Below, one piece after another: positions 28,105-40,113 of a stretch of DNA of 64,000 nucleotides. This DNA comes from Magnaporthiopsis rhizophila (Eukaryota; Ascomycota; Sordariomycetes; Magnaporthales; Magnaporthaceae), in the NCBI GenBank assembly GCA_003049465.1, contig PYSS01000144.1, positions 1 to 64,000 of the forward strand. The letters run 5' to 3'. How positions within the stretch are numbered: the stretch's first letter is position 1; each line of letters begins with the position of its first letter. Below the pieces are notes generated by a model. It was not told where the DNA came from and made no database searches. It saw only the letters and a program-made list of their open reading frames with translations. The position numbers and the translations under genes are program-made.

Positions 28105-31040
28105 ATGGCCGAGGTGGCACACTCACCGGCGGCACGGTCGCCCTGGGAGAAACCCCATCCGGTGGGCGCCTTCCCCGAAGGTGAGGATCACTACTTCCGC
28201 GACGTGGATCCCAAGCGCAAGCCTCAGGAGAGAGACGCCCCAGAGTGCGTGACCAACGGGGCCAAGGCGTCGCCATCCGTCACCAAGAGCGACTACAGGT
28301 CGGCCATCCCGGAGGAGTCGCTGGATGGGGACCACTACACCGCCAACGACTTCAATGTGCCCGAGGAGGAGCTGTCGCCCGAGGATGCCGTCGACAGCAA
28401 AGAGGGCAAGGCCGCCTCGGCAGCCGACAACCTCGATATCAAGGCTCCCAAGGGCGACCAGAAGACAGATACCGGTGCGCCACCGAGCAAGGTCGGCGCC
28501 AAGGATGACGAGCACGTCAAGCCTGAGCAGAAGCAGGGCGAGGACGAAGAGCCAGGCAAGTCCGGCACAAAGGTAGACGACAAGGCCAAACCAGACGAGG
28601 CTACTGGACAGCCAGACCTCCAGGAGGTCGAGCCCGAGCCGATTGGAGAGGGTGTCGAGCAAGCTCAAGAGAAGCCTGCCGACACCGCCACCAAGGTCGG
28701 TGAGGAGCAGAAGAAGCCCGGCGGTGGTGAGGCCAGCATGGCCGGCTCTACCGTCAAGGAGGGCATGAGCAAGATCGGCTCGGCTGTCGGCTCTGCTGTC
28801 GGCGCGGGCGGCGGCGATGCATCCAAGCAAGGAGAGGAGAAGGCGGAAGATGTCTCCGCCAAACAGGGAGACGAGAAGGTGGGAGAGGCCGAGGCCCAAG
28901 TCGGCGACACTGCCGAGGAGGGAAAGGACAAACCTGCGGGCGTCGTCGAGGACAGCAAGGATAAGCTTGATGAGAGCCCCGAGGGTGACAAGGACAAGCT
29001 CGAAGAAACTGCCGAGGCCAAGACGGGCGAGGTTGCTGAAAACGCAGAGGCAGCCAAGCCGGAAGGCTCGGCCGAGAAGGCCGATGAGACGGCCGAGGGT
29101 GCTGCTCCTGAGAACGCAGCCGACCAAGTCGACTACAGCATCCTCAAAGGCGGCAAAGTCAACAAGGGCGGCAACGTCGTCAACAGCGACGGCAAGGTGG
29201 TCGGACGCATCAAGGAGGGCGTGCTCGGCCACCTGGTCGGCAAGCGCGTCGACGAGAACGGCGCCATCTGGAACGACAGCGGCTCAATCATGGGGCGCGC
29301 CGAGCCCATCCCCGCCGACGAGCTCGAGTCCATGACCAAAGAGTCTGGCCCGTTCGAGGCCTTCCCCGACGCCGTGGTCGACGGCAAGGGCATGGTCGTG
29401 TTCGAGGGCGAGCAGATCGGCAAGGTGGTCGAGGGTGACGTCAAGAAGCTGCGCGGCATGAAGGTCGACCCGGACGGCGACATCCTCGACCGCGCCGGCA
29501 ACGTCGTCGGCAAGGCCGAGCGCTGGGAGCCGGAGCCGGAGCCGGAACCTGAGCCGGAAGCCGAGGTCGACCGTTCGATCCTGGCTGGCAAGCGCGTCAA
29601 CAAGGCCGGCAACGTGGTCGACGGCAGCGGCACCATCTTCGGGCGGGTGGTCGAGGGCGATGTCAAGCGCATGGTCGGCCGCATGTGCGACAAGAAGGGC
29701 AACGTCCTCAGCGAGAGCGGCGACGTGCTCGGCCGCGCCGAGGTCGTGTCCGAGGGCGAGCGCGAGGGCTCCAAGGAGGGGCCCTTCGCCGAGCTGTCGG
29801 GCCTGACCGTCACGCGCGAGGGCAAGGTCGTGACCCCCGGCGGCGACGTCGTCGGCCGCCTGGTCAAGGGCGACGCCAAGACGCTGGCGGGCCGCGCGGT
29901 CGACGAGGACGGCGACGTCGTGGACAAGAACGGCAACGTGCTCGGCTCGGCCGAGCGCTGGGAAGAGCCCGAGGTCGAGAAGCGGTCCAACCCCATGGCG
30001 GGCCGGCGCGTCAACCGCGAGGGCAACGTCGTGGACGAGGATGGCAACCTAGTGGGGAAGCTGACGACGGGCGAGCTCAGCGTCTGCGCCGGCAAGGAGA
30101 TCGACGACGACGGCGACGTCGTCGACGGCAAGGGCAACACGGTCGGCCACGTCTCGCTGCTGGCCGACATCCCGCCCGAGCCGGTCGAGGAGGAGTCGGC
30201 CGAGGACAAGGCCAAGCGCGAGCTGGACGAGAAGGACAAGGATCTGGCCAAGCGCATGAGCGTTGCGCTGACGCAGGTGCTCGACAAGATCAAGCCCATC
30301 TGCGAGATGATCACGAGGGTTTGTCACGTATCCATGCCCCCTTTTTTGTGTGTGAGCCTGACAGAGACTAATGCATCCATACACATCAAACAGAAGATCG
30401 AAAAGGCCGACCGCACCCCCAAGGAAGAGCTGGACGAGGAGGAGCTCGTCAAGGAGGTGCGCCCGCTGATCGAGGAGGGCGGCAAGATCCTGCAGGAGGC
30501 CAACGGCGTCATCCGCGGCCTCGACCCGGACGGTCGCATCCAGGCCAACGCCAAGCACAAGGCGGCCACGCGCGAGGCCACCCCGGAGGAGTACCACCTC
30601 GCCGACATCCTCAAGGAGCTCACGGGCACCGTGACCAAGTGCATCGACGACGCCAAGAGGCGCCTCGAGGGCATGCCGCACGCCAAGAAGGAGCTCAACC
30701 CGCTCTGGGGCCTCCTCAGCGAGCCGCTGTTCCAGATCCTCGCCGCCGTTGGTCTGCTGCTCAACGGCGTGCTTGGTCTCGTCGGCCGACTGGTAAGCTT
30801 TTGATTCTCCCCTCCTATTGTCATTCTACTAGTTGTTACAGCGCTAGGCGGCGGCTAACGGCAACTGTTTTCACGCAACAGCTCAGCGGCCTGGGTCTCG
30901 GCGGTCTCGTCGACAGCCTTCTGGGCGGTCTGGGAGTGAAGCAGATTCTTGAGTCGCTGGGAATCGGATCCCTGACCGACGCGTTGACTGGAAAGAACCA
31001 AAAGAAGAAGAGCGGCGGTCTGCTTGGCCTGGGTGGCTAA
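28105..31040 (+). CDS. Multi-repeat DUF3659 protein with DUF6987-like C-terminus
   Basis: The model is join(28105..30318, 30394..30792, 30882..31040), 923 aa. Residues 1-340 are Lys/Glu/Ala/Asp-rich and LEA-like. Five DUF3659 repeats start near residues 343, 418, 488, 558 and 629. Each has a GK-R/K-V-N/D-x-x-GNVV-D-x-x-G-x-x-x-G core, and some are separated by E-P repeats. From about 700 the protein is helical: MSVALTQVLDKIKPICEMIT, then KADRTPKEELDEEELVKEVR, then LIEEGGKILQEANGVIRGLD. It ends with hydrophobic Leu/Gly helices (FQILAAVGLLLNGVLGLVG, GLGLGGLVDSLLGGLG), matching what I recall as DUF6987. The hydrophobic end suggests membrane or organelle contact, which is inference. The 75-nt first intron has no stop and is divisible by three, so retention would keep the frame. 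Confidence 0.85.
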
Positions 31041-31365
31041 GCCCGTCGGCCAAGCGAGAAGGTGATGACAACGAACGAACACCCGTCTGCGGTTTGTTAA
31101 TTGATGTAATGCCTGTTTTGGTCCCTTTGATGATAATGTTATCCTTACTTTGTCGGGATTGTAATGGTTAATGGCAGGGGGTAAAAATCCGTGGCGATTT
31201 TCGCCGGTTGGAAACGAGGAACAAAACTTGGAATTCGGTTAGCCAGCGCCCTGTTCCTATATACTTTAGTGAACTTCGTTACTTGTTTGTTAGGGCAAAA
31301 GTGTGTGTGGGCTACAGTAAAACAAACTCCCTGCTCCCAGACCTTCCCCCGAGGATCAAAAAGAC
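31041..31365. other. Short intergenic region before tRNA-Val
   Basis: This is the 3' flank of the DUF3659 gene and the downstream side of the minus-strand tRNA. No coding sequence is supported. I did not identify a clear T-run terminator immediately after the tRNA. Confidence 0.4.
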
Positions 31366-31439
31366 TGATTCGACCGAGGCTCGAACTCAGGACCTTGTGC
31401 GTGTGAGGCACACGTGATAACCAACTACACCATCGAACC
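31366..31439 (-). tRNA. tRNA-Val (anticodon CAC)
   Basis: Read on the minus strand, 74 nt fold as a cloverleaf. The acceptor stem GGTTCGA pairs with TCGAATC (one G-U), followed by discriminator A. The D-arm carries GGTGTAGTTGG (A box). The anticodon stem TGTGC/GCACA encloses the loop CTCACAC with anticodon CAC. The T-arm contains GAGTTCGAGCC (B box). No intron is present. The sequence matches the general form of fungal tRNA-Val. Confidence 0.92.
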
Positions 31440-31716
31440 AATCATGAAGCCCTATAGAGCTTTAGCTGGCATATGTGGAGGGACGCCTCTGTGGCTGGCG
31501 GGGATAATGGCAGGGGAGATGGCTCGGGTCTCCACTAAAAAGTTTCCCACCCCGCGCAAAAGCTTCGTCCATTTCGCGTTGATTTTCCAGCACTCAGCCC
31601 GAAGAGATCGAAGCGACGACGTATTTCGGCAGTAGCCAACAGAGTCACAGTTGTCCATAGGGTCTCCAGGACTCGACTTCATCGAACCTACCGATTCGAG
31701 CCCGCGATCCGCCAGG

Positions 31717-32156
31717 ATGCCTTCAGTCAAGAACCCCAACAGGCCGTCCAAGAACCGGATGGCCGCCCGCGCCGCCAAGGTGCGCAAGACGGCGCAGAAG
31801 AAGTCGGCCGAGGGCAAGCTGTCACGCGTCGAGAAGGCGGCCACGAGGCGCGGCGCCAGGCCCGGTCTGCTGCCAACAAGCGGCGCCGGCGCGCCCATCA
31901 GCGCCAAGAAGCAGCGCAAGCTCGACAGGAAGCTGAACCACGCCCTGAAGCGCAAGGTGGAGGCTGAGGGAGAGGTAGAGATGAAGGGTATGCTGCTTCC
32001 CTCTGACCCATCACGCGCAGTCTCCCCCGATCCGGTCCTGGTGGCTAACTTTCCTGTGTGGTATTAGACATCCCAGAGAAGAAGGCGTCCGCCACCGCGA
32101 CCAAGGACGAGACCGGTGCAAAAGCAGTCGACGATATGGAGCTCGATATCTCATGA
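31717..32156 (+). CDS. Small basic protein, probable Alb1-like ribosome biogenesis factor
   Basis: The model is join(31717..31987, 32068..32156), 119 aa. The N-terminal 90 residues are strongly basic (MPSVKNPNRPSKNRMAARAA, then KVRKTAQKKS) and contain RPGLLPTSG and the segment SAKKQRKLDRKLNHALKRKV. The protein ends acidic, VDDMELDIS. The last basic helix followed by an acidic MD/ELDI patch resembles yeast Alb1, a nucleocytoplasmic shuttling factor on pre-60S particles with Arx1. The small size and charge pattern suit a nucleolar ribosome assembly protein. The intron is GT-AG with GTATGC donor. The Alb1 assignment is from remembered similarity over about 30 residues, so the family is tentative although the gene is convincing. 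Confidence 0.7.
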
Positions 32157-33513
32157 GGAGCCAGAGGGTGGATTCGCGGAAAAGCTCAGTCGCATGTGGC
32201 CAAAGGCTGCCAGGACTGGGGAGAGCCGGAAGAAGCTGATTCCAGCCCAATTCCCGGAGACACGCCCGGACTTCAGTTTGCTCGCCACCACGCTGCGACT
32301 TGTATACCCTCGCTTAAAGGGGTGTAGCAATCCCTCGAGCATAAAGAAGTGCTCATGCAGTTTGGTTCACGAGGGCCGCCCCAACTGGCAACGGGCGGTT
32401 GCTATGGTATCCATGGGCCTCCATCAGAGGGCCATCATATCACCGAAGGATACCACAAACGGTGATGGTTTCATCAATCAGATATACGTTCAATTGATCA
32501 TTCCTGGTCGTCCCTATGACGGTCCCGTCCGTCCCCCGAACGGAATACTTGAACATTTTGTGCTCCCTCTATGCACATGATGCAGATCTTGGCAAACTTG
32601 TGGCCGCTTATAACCGGCTAAGTCAGTATCTTTCCCCTCGGGCAAATGCCTCTCACGGCTCACAGACGGGCGACCGAACGCTCTCTGGGCAGCAAAGAAT
32701 CCGTGGTACCACTGTGTAATCGAGCCACTCTGCGTGGTAGCCTGCGCATTTATCCGCTACATGCGGCGGGGTCCACGCTGGAAACTGGTCAATCCCTCCA
32801 CATTTTTAGCAGTACTATGATGGCTAAAAGCCTAGGACAGGGACAGAAAGTGGTCCTGATTGACGTTATATTAGCCCGCCCCATTTGTCCCCTCCGTGGT
32901 CCTCTTCTTGTGTGATCTGGATGCGGTGATGATGCCTGCTCCATATCGCCCGGCCGCCGCTAAGAATGCACCTGCATCAGCGACCCTTGGATGCTTGCTT
33001 GGCAGCTACGGCACCATTATACCCGACCGTTATCTGCAGCCCGCTAGGCGCCTTAGTGAGCAGACCTGTATTTTTCACACCCGGCTATGGCCCGACGCCC
33101 AGTGTCCCGGTCGCTGCGACGTTGCCGCCCGCCCATTCCTGCCGTAGTCCGTACTTATATCCACATGCAATTGCATGCATTTGTCCCGACGGACCGCCCC
33201 ATCACTGTCGACTTTAAGCCCGTGGCTTTCCTCTTTTTTCGAACAATTCTGTTTGGCACTGTTCCATTTCTATTGAAGATCCGGATCGCACGCAATCGAC
33301 TTGCAACAGCGTTGGTGTCAAAAGGGGAAAACGATCGAAAGATATTGGACGACCAAACGCCACCCTTTAACAATACACCCAGCCACCTCTCTGGCACCCG
33401 TCCAGCCACTTGTCTGAGCTAGAAGCGAACGGGTTCCATCCGTCACCCGCCTTCTCGGCCGAGAAACGTCAAATTATACCACCGATCGCCCATCCACCCA
33501 AGTGTTGGACGAA
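32157..33513. other. Intergenic region
   Basis: About 1.35 kb between the Alb1-like gene and the CVNH gene. I see no open frame with family character and no repeat of note. Confidence 0.4.
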
Positions 33514-34161
33514 ATGTGGTGTCGATGGGCTGTCTATTTCCTTCTGTTCGGCCTCAGTATCTGCACCACCGTCAACCAGCGGCCAATGGACAACTTCCGA
33601 AGCTCCTGCAACCCCAAAACCATCAAGGTCAACGGCCGATACGCGACCGCGGTCTGCAGGACTATCAAGGGCGACCTTCGATGCTCTCGTGTGGACTTGA
33701 CCAACTGCATCAAGAACAGCTACGGGTCGTTACAGGCCGATCCCAGAGAGGCTGGGTAAGTCGTCATCATCCATTCGCGGGGCTGCATGCTGCATGCAGT
33801 CGCCATTTCCATTTCACAAGATACTGACCGGGCCGTGTTTATGCGCGGGCCAGGCCGTCATTCTTCCATGAATGCTTCAACTGCAGTAACCAGCCCCAGA
33901 CCGGGGGCATCATCACCAACGCCCCGACTCTTCTGCATTGCCAGTGCGACCCCAAAACTGGAACTCCTCGATCGGGCTGGCCGACAGCTATCATGGATAT
34001 AAGTTGGTCCTCCCTTGTGTCCTCCCCTCTCTGCTGTCGTCCTTGCTCTACTACGCACTTCTAACAGGAGACACTTTCTCAATCCAGATACTATAATTGA
34101 TAACATCGACGGCGTATTACAGTGCAATGGACGGCATGGCATGGTGTGGTCTTCTTGTTAG
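33514..34161 (+). CDS. Secreted cyanovirin-N homolog (CVNH) lectin
   Basis: The model is join(33514..33755, 33854..34002, 34088..34161), 154 aa. The start WAVYFLLFGLSICTTVN is a signal peptide. The CVNH fold signature is visible in both halves: FRSSCNPKTIKVNGRYATAV, CRTIKGDLRCSRVDLTNCI, then KNSYGSLQA, and at the end AIMDINTIIDNIDGVLQCNG then RHG. CVNH proteins bind mannose-type glycans and are common in filamentous ascomycetes, including secreted forms. Between the halves lies an unusual Cys-rich insert (FFHECFNCSNQPQ, LLHCQCDPKTG) with four Cys, so disulfides are likely. All three exons join in frame only with the splice sites given, and the last exon is needed for the second half of the motif. 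Extracellular role and ligand are inferred. Confidence 0.82.
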
Positions 34162-36378
34162 CGATTACTACAGTTACCTACCTTAGTGATAGCAGTTTCT
34201 TCCAAGTAGGACGACGCAGCTTGTTTAGAGTTGTTAGGAACTGATTTGCCGTTGATGCATCCACGGTTCATCGAGGTACTACGACGTAGTTACACAACTA
34301 GGTAGAGATGTAAACCAATACTTCTTTTTATAAAGCTGTGTTAATTATAGGATTTAGCAACAGTAACCAGTTAACCAGATTTAAAGCAATGAGAATTACC
34401 AGAGCGGAACCGGTTTACTCATTCCTCCATTCGGGTAATCACAAGAACTATCCTTTGAATGATTAGCATGTCCAGGTCTTTCGACATTCTTTTAGTTTAT
34501 TGACAATCTTATCGCTTAATTATAAACTTGGGCAATGCTTCGTTTCGGCAAAGGCTCCTTCTGATCTTGAAATCAAGTTGACATTCTCAAACGGGTTCAA
34601 AAGAGGCTGGGTCGACCTGTGCTGTATAAATAAAAGGGAACAGCGTAGAAACCTCCAAAGCCATTAGCTCCACATAACAATTTCTGGATCCCAGTGGCAT
34701 AGAAAATCTACTTGTCATAAAATTTCAGGACGTAGTGTAGTGGTGATGCCATCGGGGATAAAATCGAGTGTCTGGCGAGGTGGTGCCAGCACAGAGAGCT
34801 CGGGTAGTGTGATGGTGTTTTTGGCTTCGCCTCGTTGGGACTACACAAACGGGAGACATCGCGTAAGGTTTGCTGGGCATACTGAACATCAGTTTGCCAG
34901 TTCTACACGGAGAGACACCTGAACAATTCCTGCAGAAGCACCAGAATGTCAGGGGACGGGAGGTGGACTACAGTCATGCTTATCTGGACGTTGAAGTGGC
35001 CCTGGATGGAGGACACTCCAGGCCAGCTTGGGAAGCGTTGTTATCAAATGTCTTGGCCCAAACAGGCTCCTCTGCCGGGCGGAGCTCATATGGGAGCACG
35101 AGATGGATCATTCTTGGCAGGTGCCCTGCAGATCTGCGGGTGAAATTCCTTATGACAAGCTGAGGAGAATAGAAGATACTCCCTATGGTGTGCTGTCCAA
35201 GCCAGGCCGCGGGAGCGTATGTCGCTGGTCGGGTGAGTCTTCCAGCTGGCTCTGCCAATGCAAAACCAGCCGAGAAGCATGGCCAATTGCCATCTGTACG
35301 CCAAAGCATACGGCAATAGTCTACGTACTCTCGTTGCGCCTGTCTGGCTAGTGCGACTGACTCTAAGCTCGTAGGCATTGTCATCTTGACGGACACGTTC
35401 TCTGCGTCATGGCTTTGCCACATGCACAGGGGCAGAAACGCAACGGTCACACGATGCGATTGCGCCTCCCGCGTTCCATGGTCTCATGGCTTGTGAATTT
35501 CCGTAAGTCACAGTAAAAAACTTGTCGTGCAAACAGTCTACTGTCATGTTGGTGTCGTTATGGAAAAGGAACATCTTGAGCTCGGCGGAGGCGTGCTCCA
35601 GTTTGAGCATTGCGCCACAAAGATGACATGCTGCCAGGAATGTGTCACAGTTTCTGGCCTTAATATTCTCGGGGTATCGCCCAACTCCATCCAGCTCAGC
35701 GAGGCTTTCCGTCGGTGCAGCTAAGCCATTGATGAGGTGCTCCTTTTGGATCATGACGGGATCCTGTCCCTTGTCCACTACGGGACACTGCAGGACAGGC
35801 CGCTCTGCATGGTGCGCGGCGTCTGGAAGCAGAGAGACGGCAAAAGATGTCGGAGGCTCCGAAAGCAGCGGAAGCGGCCACAAGTTCAGGTATTAGAGGG
35901 GCATGATCGGGGATTCCAGGTAGGCGGTGCCTCAAAAAGGATTGCTGGGAGTGTCGACGTCCATGAGGAGCCCGTTACGGCGGCGGCGACCAACCGCAGG
36001 AGAGCGTGGGCGGAGAGGAAAGTATCTTCTGGGCACACGCTCCGCGTGGCAGCCTGCGAGGCCGACCACATTGAGCCGTGACAGTAGCAGCATCTGGCGC
36101 CTCAATCACATCGCGCAGAGAAAACGGACAAGCCGCATCAAGCCATGTATCCTTGCGCCCGCAACGAGGAAGGACAGAGCTTTCCAGTGGTCCAGGATAA
36201 CATAAATCGATATCCGGAAGCAGGATGTCGTCAGGAATAGAACAGCTTCTGTGCTTTCTAAAGGGAACAGGATGGGCATAGAACTCGCGGGAGCGCTACC
36301 CAGATACACCTACAAATCCACGGTCGCGTTGCTAGAATACCGGAAACCCATTCCATCTTCCCATGTTCGCCGCCGGAG
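34162..36378. other. Gene-poor, partly AT-rich region
   Basis: About 2.2 kb without a supported gene. 34165-34720 is markedly AT-rich compared with the surroundings. A minus-strand frame at 35407-35883 has fairly natural composition and may be a gene fragment, but I recognise no family and cannot build exons. Confidence 0.4.
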
Positions 36379-38255
36379 TCAGGAGACGGCAATCTTGACC
36401 GACACGGGCCCGTGCTTGGTTTGCGCCCCAATAAGCTCGTAATCATAGGTGACGTTCTCGATGGTGGTGTCTACCAGGCGCGCCCTGTGCGCGACGCGGA
36501 GCGAGAAGAGTGTCGTCATGATGTAGATCTCGCACAGGGCCAAGCTGTGGTTTTGGGAGATGGTCAGCATAAACAGGACGGGGCGGATTGAAAGATGTTT
36601 TGGCAAAGGGAATTAGGGGCCTCACTTTTCCCCAAGGCAAGCCCGGGACCCTCTCGAGAACGAAATCAGCTTCTTCTGCAGCTCAAAGTTGGGCTTGACC
36701 CTGCCCTCGCCGTCGTCGAGCAGCCACCGCTCCGGCTCAAAGGTGTCCGGGTCCGGGAACAGATCCTCGTCCCAATGGTTGATCATGGAGGTCATGCTGA
36801 CGGGCGTGCCGGGCGGGATGACCCAGTCGGTGCCGTCGTCGCGGCTCTTGTACACGAGGGCCTCGTCGCGCGCGACGCGGGCGGACCGCTGTGCTATGCC
36901 CGGCATCATGCGCAGGCCTTCCTGCACGACTCCCCACAGGTATGGCCGCTTCTCGAGATCGAACCACTTGAGCGCCTCGGGCGTCACGCCCTGAAGGTCC
37001 TGCTGCAGACGCGCCTGGACGCGGGGGCTGGCGAGCAGGTGGTAAAAGATCAAGGACATCGTCGCCGCCGTGGTCTCCGTGCCTGCGGCCAGAAGCGTGA
37101 AGCCATCGGCGCTGAGCCGCTTCTGCGTCATGGCCTCGCTCTTCTCGGGCGGCAGCATCTTGTTGCGGGTCAGCTCGGCGAAGATGCTGGTGCTGGTTGG
37201 GTCCGCGATGGCGGTACGGATGTACCCGGGGATCACGACGCTCATCTGGTGCAGCAAGGTGCGCGTGTCCTTGCCCAAGATCGGGGCGAGCATCGGCGTA
37301 AGCTGTGATGCGTTCCGAAGCAGGGCGTTGTGTCTCATCTGCGTTTTTTTTCCGTCGTCATTAGCGCTCCAGTCCTGTAGATGAATTTGTTCCACGCCGC
37401 TCGTCGAGGGCTGTGCTGCTTTTTTGTTTTGTATTAGCAGCCACATACCGCATGCACAAGCCTTAGGAAGGGCATCGTCCATGTTGCAAAGTTGTCCTCC
37501 CATCCCTCCTGCGCCACGAAGCCCATGGGCTGGCCAAACGAGTACTGGGAAATGACGTCGGCCGTAAAGCACTGAAGGGCCTGATTGAGAACGATCGGCC
37601 CGCCGCCGGCCTGCCGAAGCATCTTGTCGATCGTCATGTGCGCAAGATCGAGTATTTCACTCTGTAGCTTGGATATCTGCGCGCGGCTGAAGAAGCGGCC
37701 CAGGGGCAACCGGCGGGTCCGGTGAAGCTCGTGCGTGATTGCTGCGAAGGACGCGACGGATAAGGCGCCGGGACTGACGCCATTGAGCTCTGCGAGGAGG
37801 GCCTAGGAGGTTATCACTCTGGGTCACATCTTCTAGCCCAGGTGCTAGGCACCTAGAGAGCTGCGGGGGAGTTGGGGGACATGGGAGCACTTGCGATGAG
37901 GAAAACGATCTCGGATCCTCCCCGGACCCGCATAGATCTCGTCTGTGAAGGCAGGGTCGGAACAGTGCAGCTCGTCCGGGCTGATCCTGACGAGAGGGCC
38001 GTAGCGCTCGTGCATCTGCTTGATGGCCCTCCCGTAGCGGCCCACCAGCCACCAGTCGTAATATGCTTCATACGCATAGGTTGCCGCCGCGATCTTGGGG
38101 CCAGGGAAACGGTAGAGGGGGTGCAAGGGTGAAAGGTTGTAGAGCATTACAAGAACGTGGTAGCCGAGCCACAGCGCCCCCAGGTAGCCGAGGGTAGCTG
38201 GCGAAAACACAGCTCCCGCCATGCTAGCTAGGTTCCACGCCTCGGTTGAGATCAT
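36379..38255 (-). CDS. Cytochrome P450 monooxygenase
   Basis: The model is complement(join(36379..36544, 36626..37338, 37449..37802, 37881..38255)), 535 aa, typical for a microsomal P450. An N-terminal membrane anchor (LGYLGALWLGYHVLVMLYNL) precedes HPLYRFPGPKIAA. THELHRTRRLPLGRFFSRAQ is the helix C region, and LAAGTETTAATMS is the I-helix oxygen-binding motif. EGLRMMPG carries the ExxR, FEPERWL the PERF-type motif, and FSRGSRACLGEN the haem loop with Cys477. It resembles fungal P450s of the trichothecene/pisatin-type class (E-class group I). The substrate cannot be told. The first intron's donor (GTCCCC at 37880) was chosen because it alone keeps phase 0 with a sensible sequence, so the exon 1 end is the least certain point. 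The next gene is another P450 in the opposite direction. Confidence 0.88.
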
Positions 38256-40113
38256 GGCTCAATATGGGTGCTGCCCCAAAATTGTCTAGTCAATTGTTTC
38301 AGGGGGGTGGTAGCAAGCGTACGACCGAAAGCCTGTCGAGAATGCTGCTCCTGAGCCTTGGATACGAGGGAATCCGTCATGGTTTATAAAAAGGCCCCAA
38401 TAATATTATCTGTCTGTCTATGACCAAATACATCAATCATACCACAAACACTCGCTGCCTGCTATCAGGGAGCAAAAGGCATGGGCGCACATACTACCAA
38501 GCACTAGAGATAACAGGAAAGCATACCAAAGCTCACCAGGCTGGTGACTATCGGAGAAACCCAAGAAAAGAGCCCCGCCATCGGTCGCCTCGTGTCCTGG
38601 GCGTTTCTGAAACGGGACGCGGGAGTAGCCTTGCCATTGGATAGTTGGCGGTGGGTCCAGCATAAAGGGTGTGTGCTAGTGCATCCCAGCGCGCCCCATC
38701 GGGATTCTGGCTACATGCCTATGGGACGTCCATTCGGCACATCGGCCTGCGGATTGGCGGCATATCTCGTGGGGGTTCCGTTCACAGGTCGACACGTCGC
38801 AGTGATGCCGAGGCGCCGTACCGGCTCATTTATAAATAATAAACACTTATCTGAGGGGTAGGGATCGACACGGGGGCCCATCGTCGCAGCCGGCTTTTGC
38901 CACGCCGGCAACCAAGGCCGGCGATGCTCCCGTGAAGAAACCGAGGAAACTAGTGCGGGGGGCCAGCAGACATGCCGAACCAAGTGGGAGAGCCGCTCAG
39001 CACGTTGTAATGCCAAGCCTGTCGGACGGGATACCAAGACCTTGCAAAAGAGGAGACAGTCGTGGTGCTGCGACGCTCCAGATGCGGCCCGCTTGTTGTC
39101 GTTGCCATGCAGTCCTAGGTACCACTAGCTTTGCCCCGGCCAGTCCTCCTTTGCGGTATCGGGTACGGACACACCATCCGGCCCTTCTCAACCACGACGG
39201 GCAAGCAGTTGCGGGGTATTGCATCTTCGTCTCAACTTGTCGCCCATTTCCACGCTCGCCCAGAGTGGAAGGAGACTCCCAGCCACCCAACCTCTTCCTC
39301 ATCGACACCGTACACAACCACTCGATTCTGCATTCAAGTTCCGCATGCCTATAAGCATTCGGCCAGCGCGGACCGGAAGCCGTGATTTATTCCCGCCAGC
39401 CAGAGACGGCATACCCGATTTCCCGTTATTCCTCTTGGCTTTTTTATGCTATGCACGGCACTGGGTGGGAAGAAAGAGGGGGTGCTACAGATGGATCGAG
39501 GTGAAGACATAGACGACCTGTGTGAAGAAAAAAAATGAAACAGATGGGATCAAAGGGATTCCAGCAAAGAGATATGTTGCGTCGTCTCTAGTCGCATTCT
39601 TTTATCTACTTCTTATCTCACTTAATCCCTCAGATGAGTATAGTCAGATAGATAATGAGAGCTGCTAGAGTCAGCACTATGATCAGTACCACTTCGAATA
39701 GCCAGCAAACTCAAAGCCCCCAGGATTCGTGCCCAACGACGCCACCAGGACTCCATATGGTTATTCACAGAACCATTTTCTCATATCTACTATCCATGTC
39801 ATTATGGCATCACCCCTCATGATCTTTCAACTTCTCCGCCTCTGACCGGGTGCACGCGCTGATCGGTTAAATCGAACTCGTTGTCAATATCAAAATTTCG
39901 TGTTTGAATACGCTGTGCCACCTACCTACGCCCTTATGCTCATCACCACGCAACCATGACGGATGGCTGCTGTCAAGTACCTCAGGCCTATAAAAGCGAG
40001 AGTACTGAACCGAGCAGGAACCAAAGAGCCGTTCCCAAGTAGCCGGTCAAACCTATGAAAAAAAAACCCAGAACCAGCATTATTCGCACGCATGACCTTG
40101 TGATCCAACCAAT
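38256..40113. other. Divergent promoter region between two P450 genes
   Basis: About 1.85 kb between two divergently transcribed P450 genes. I see no coding sequence with family character. It should hold both promoters, and shared control is possible but not shown. Confidence 0.45.

Noticed and set aside
28123..29232. Long minus-strand open frames (28123-29232 and 29133-30314) opposite the DUF3659 gene
   Set aside because: These are mirror frames of GC-rich, repeat-rich coding sequence. Their Leu/Ser-rich composition has no domain.
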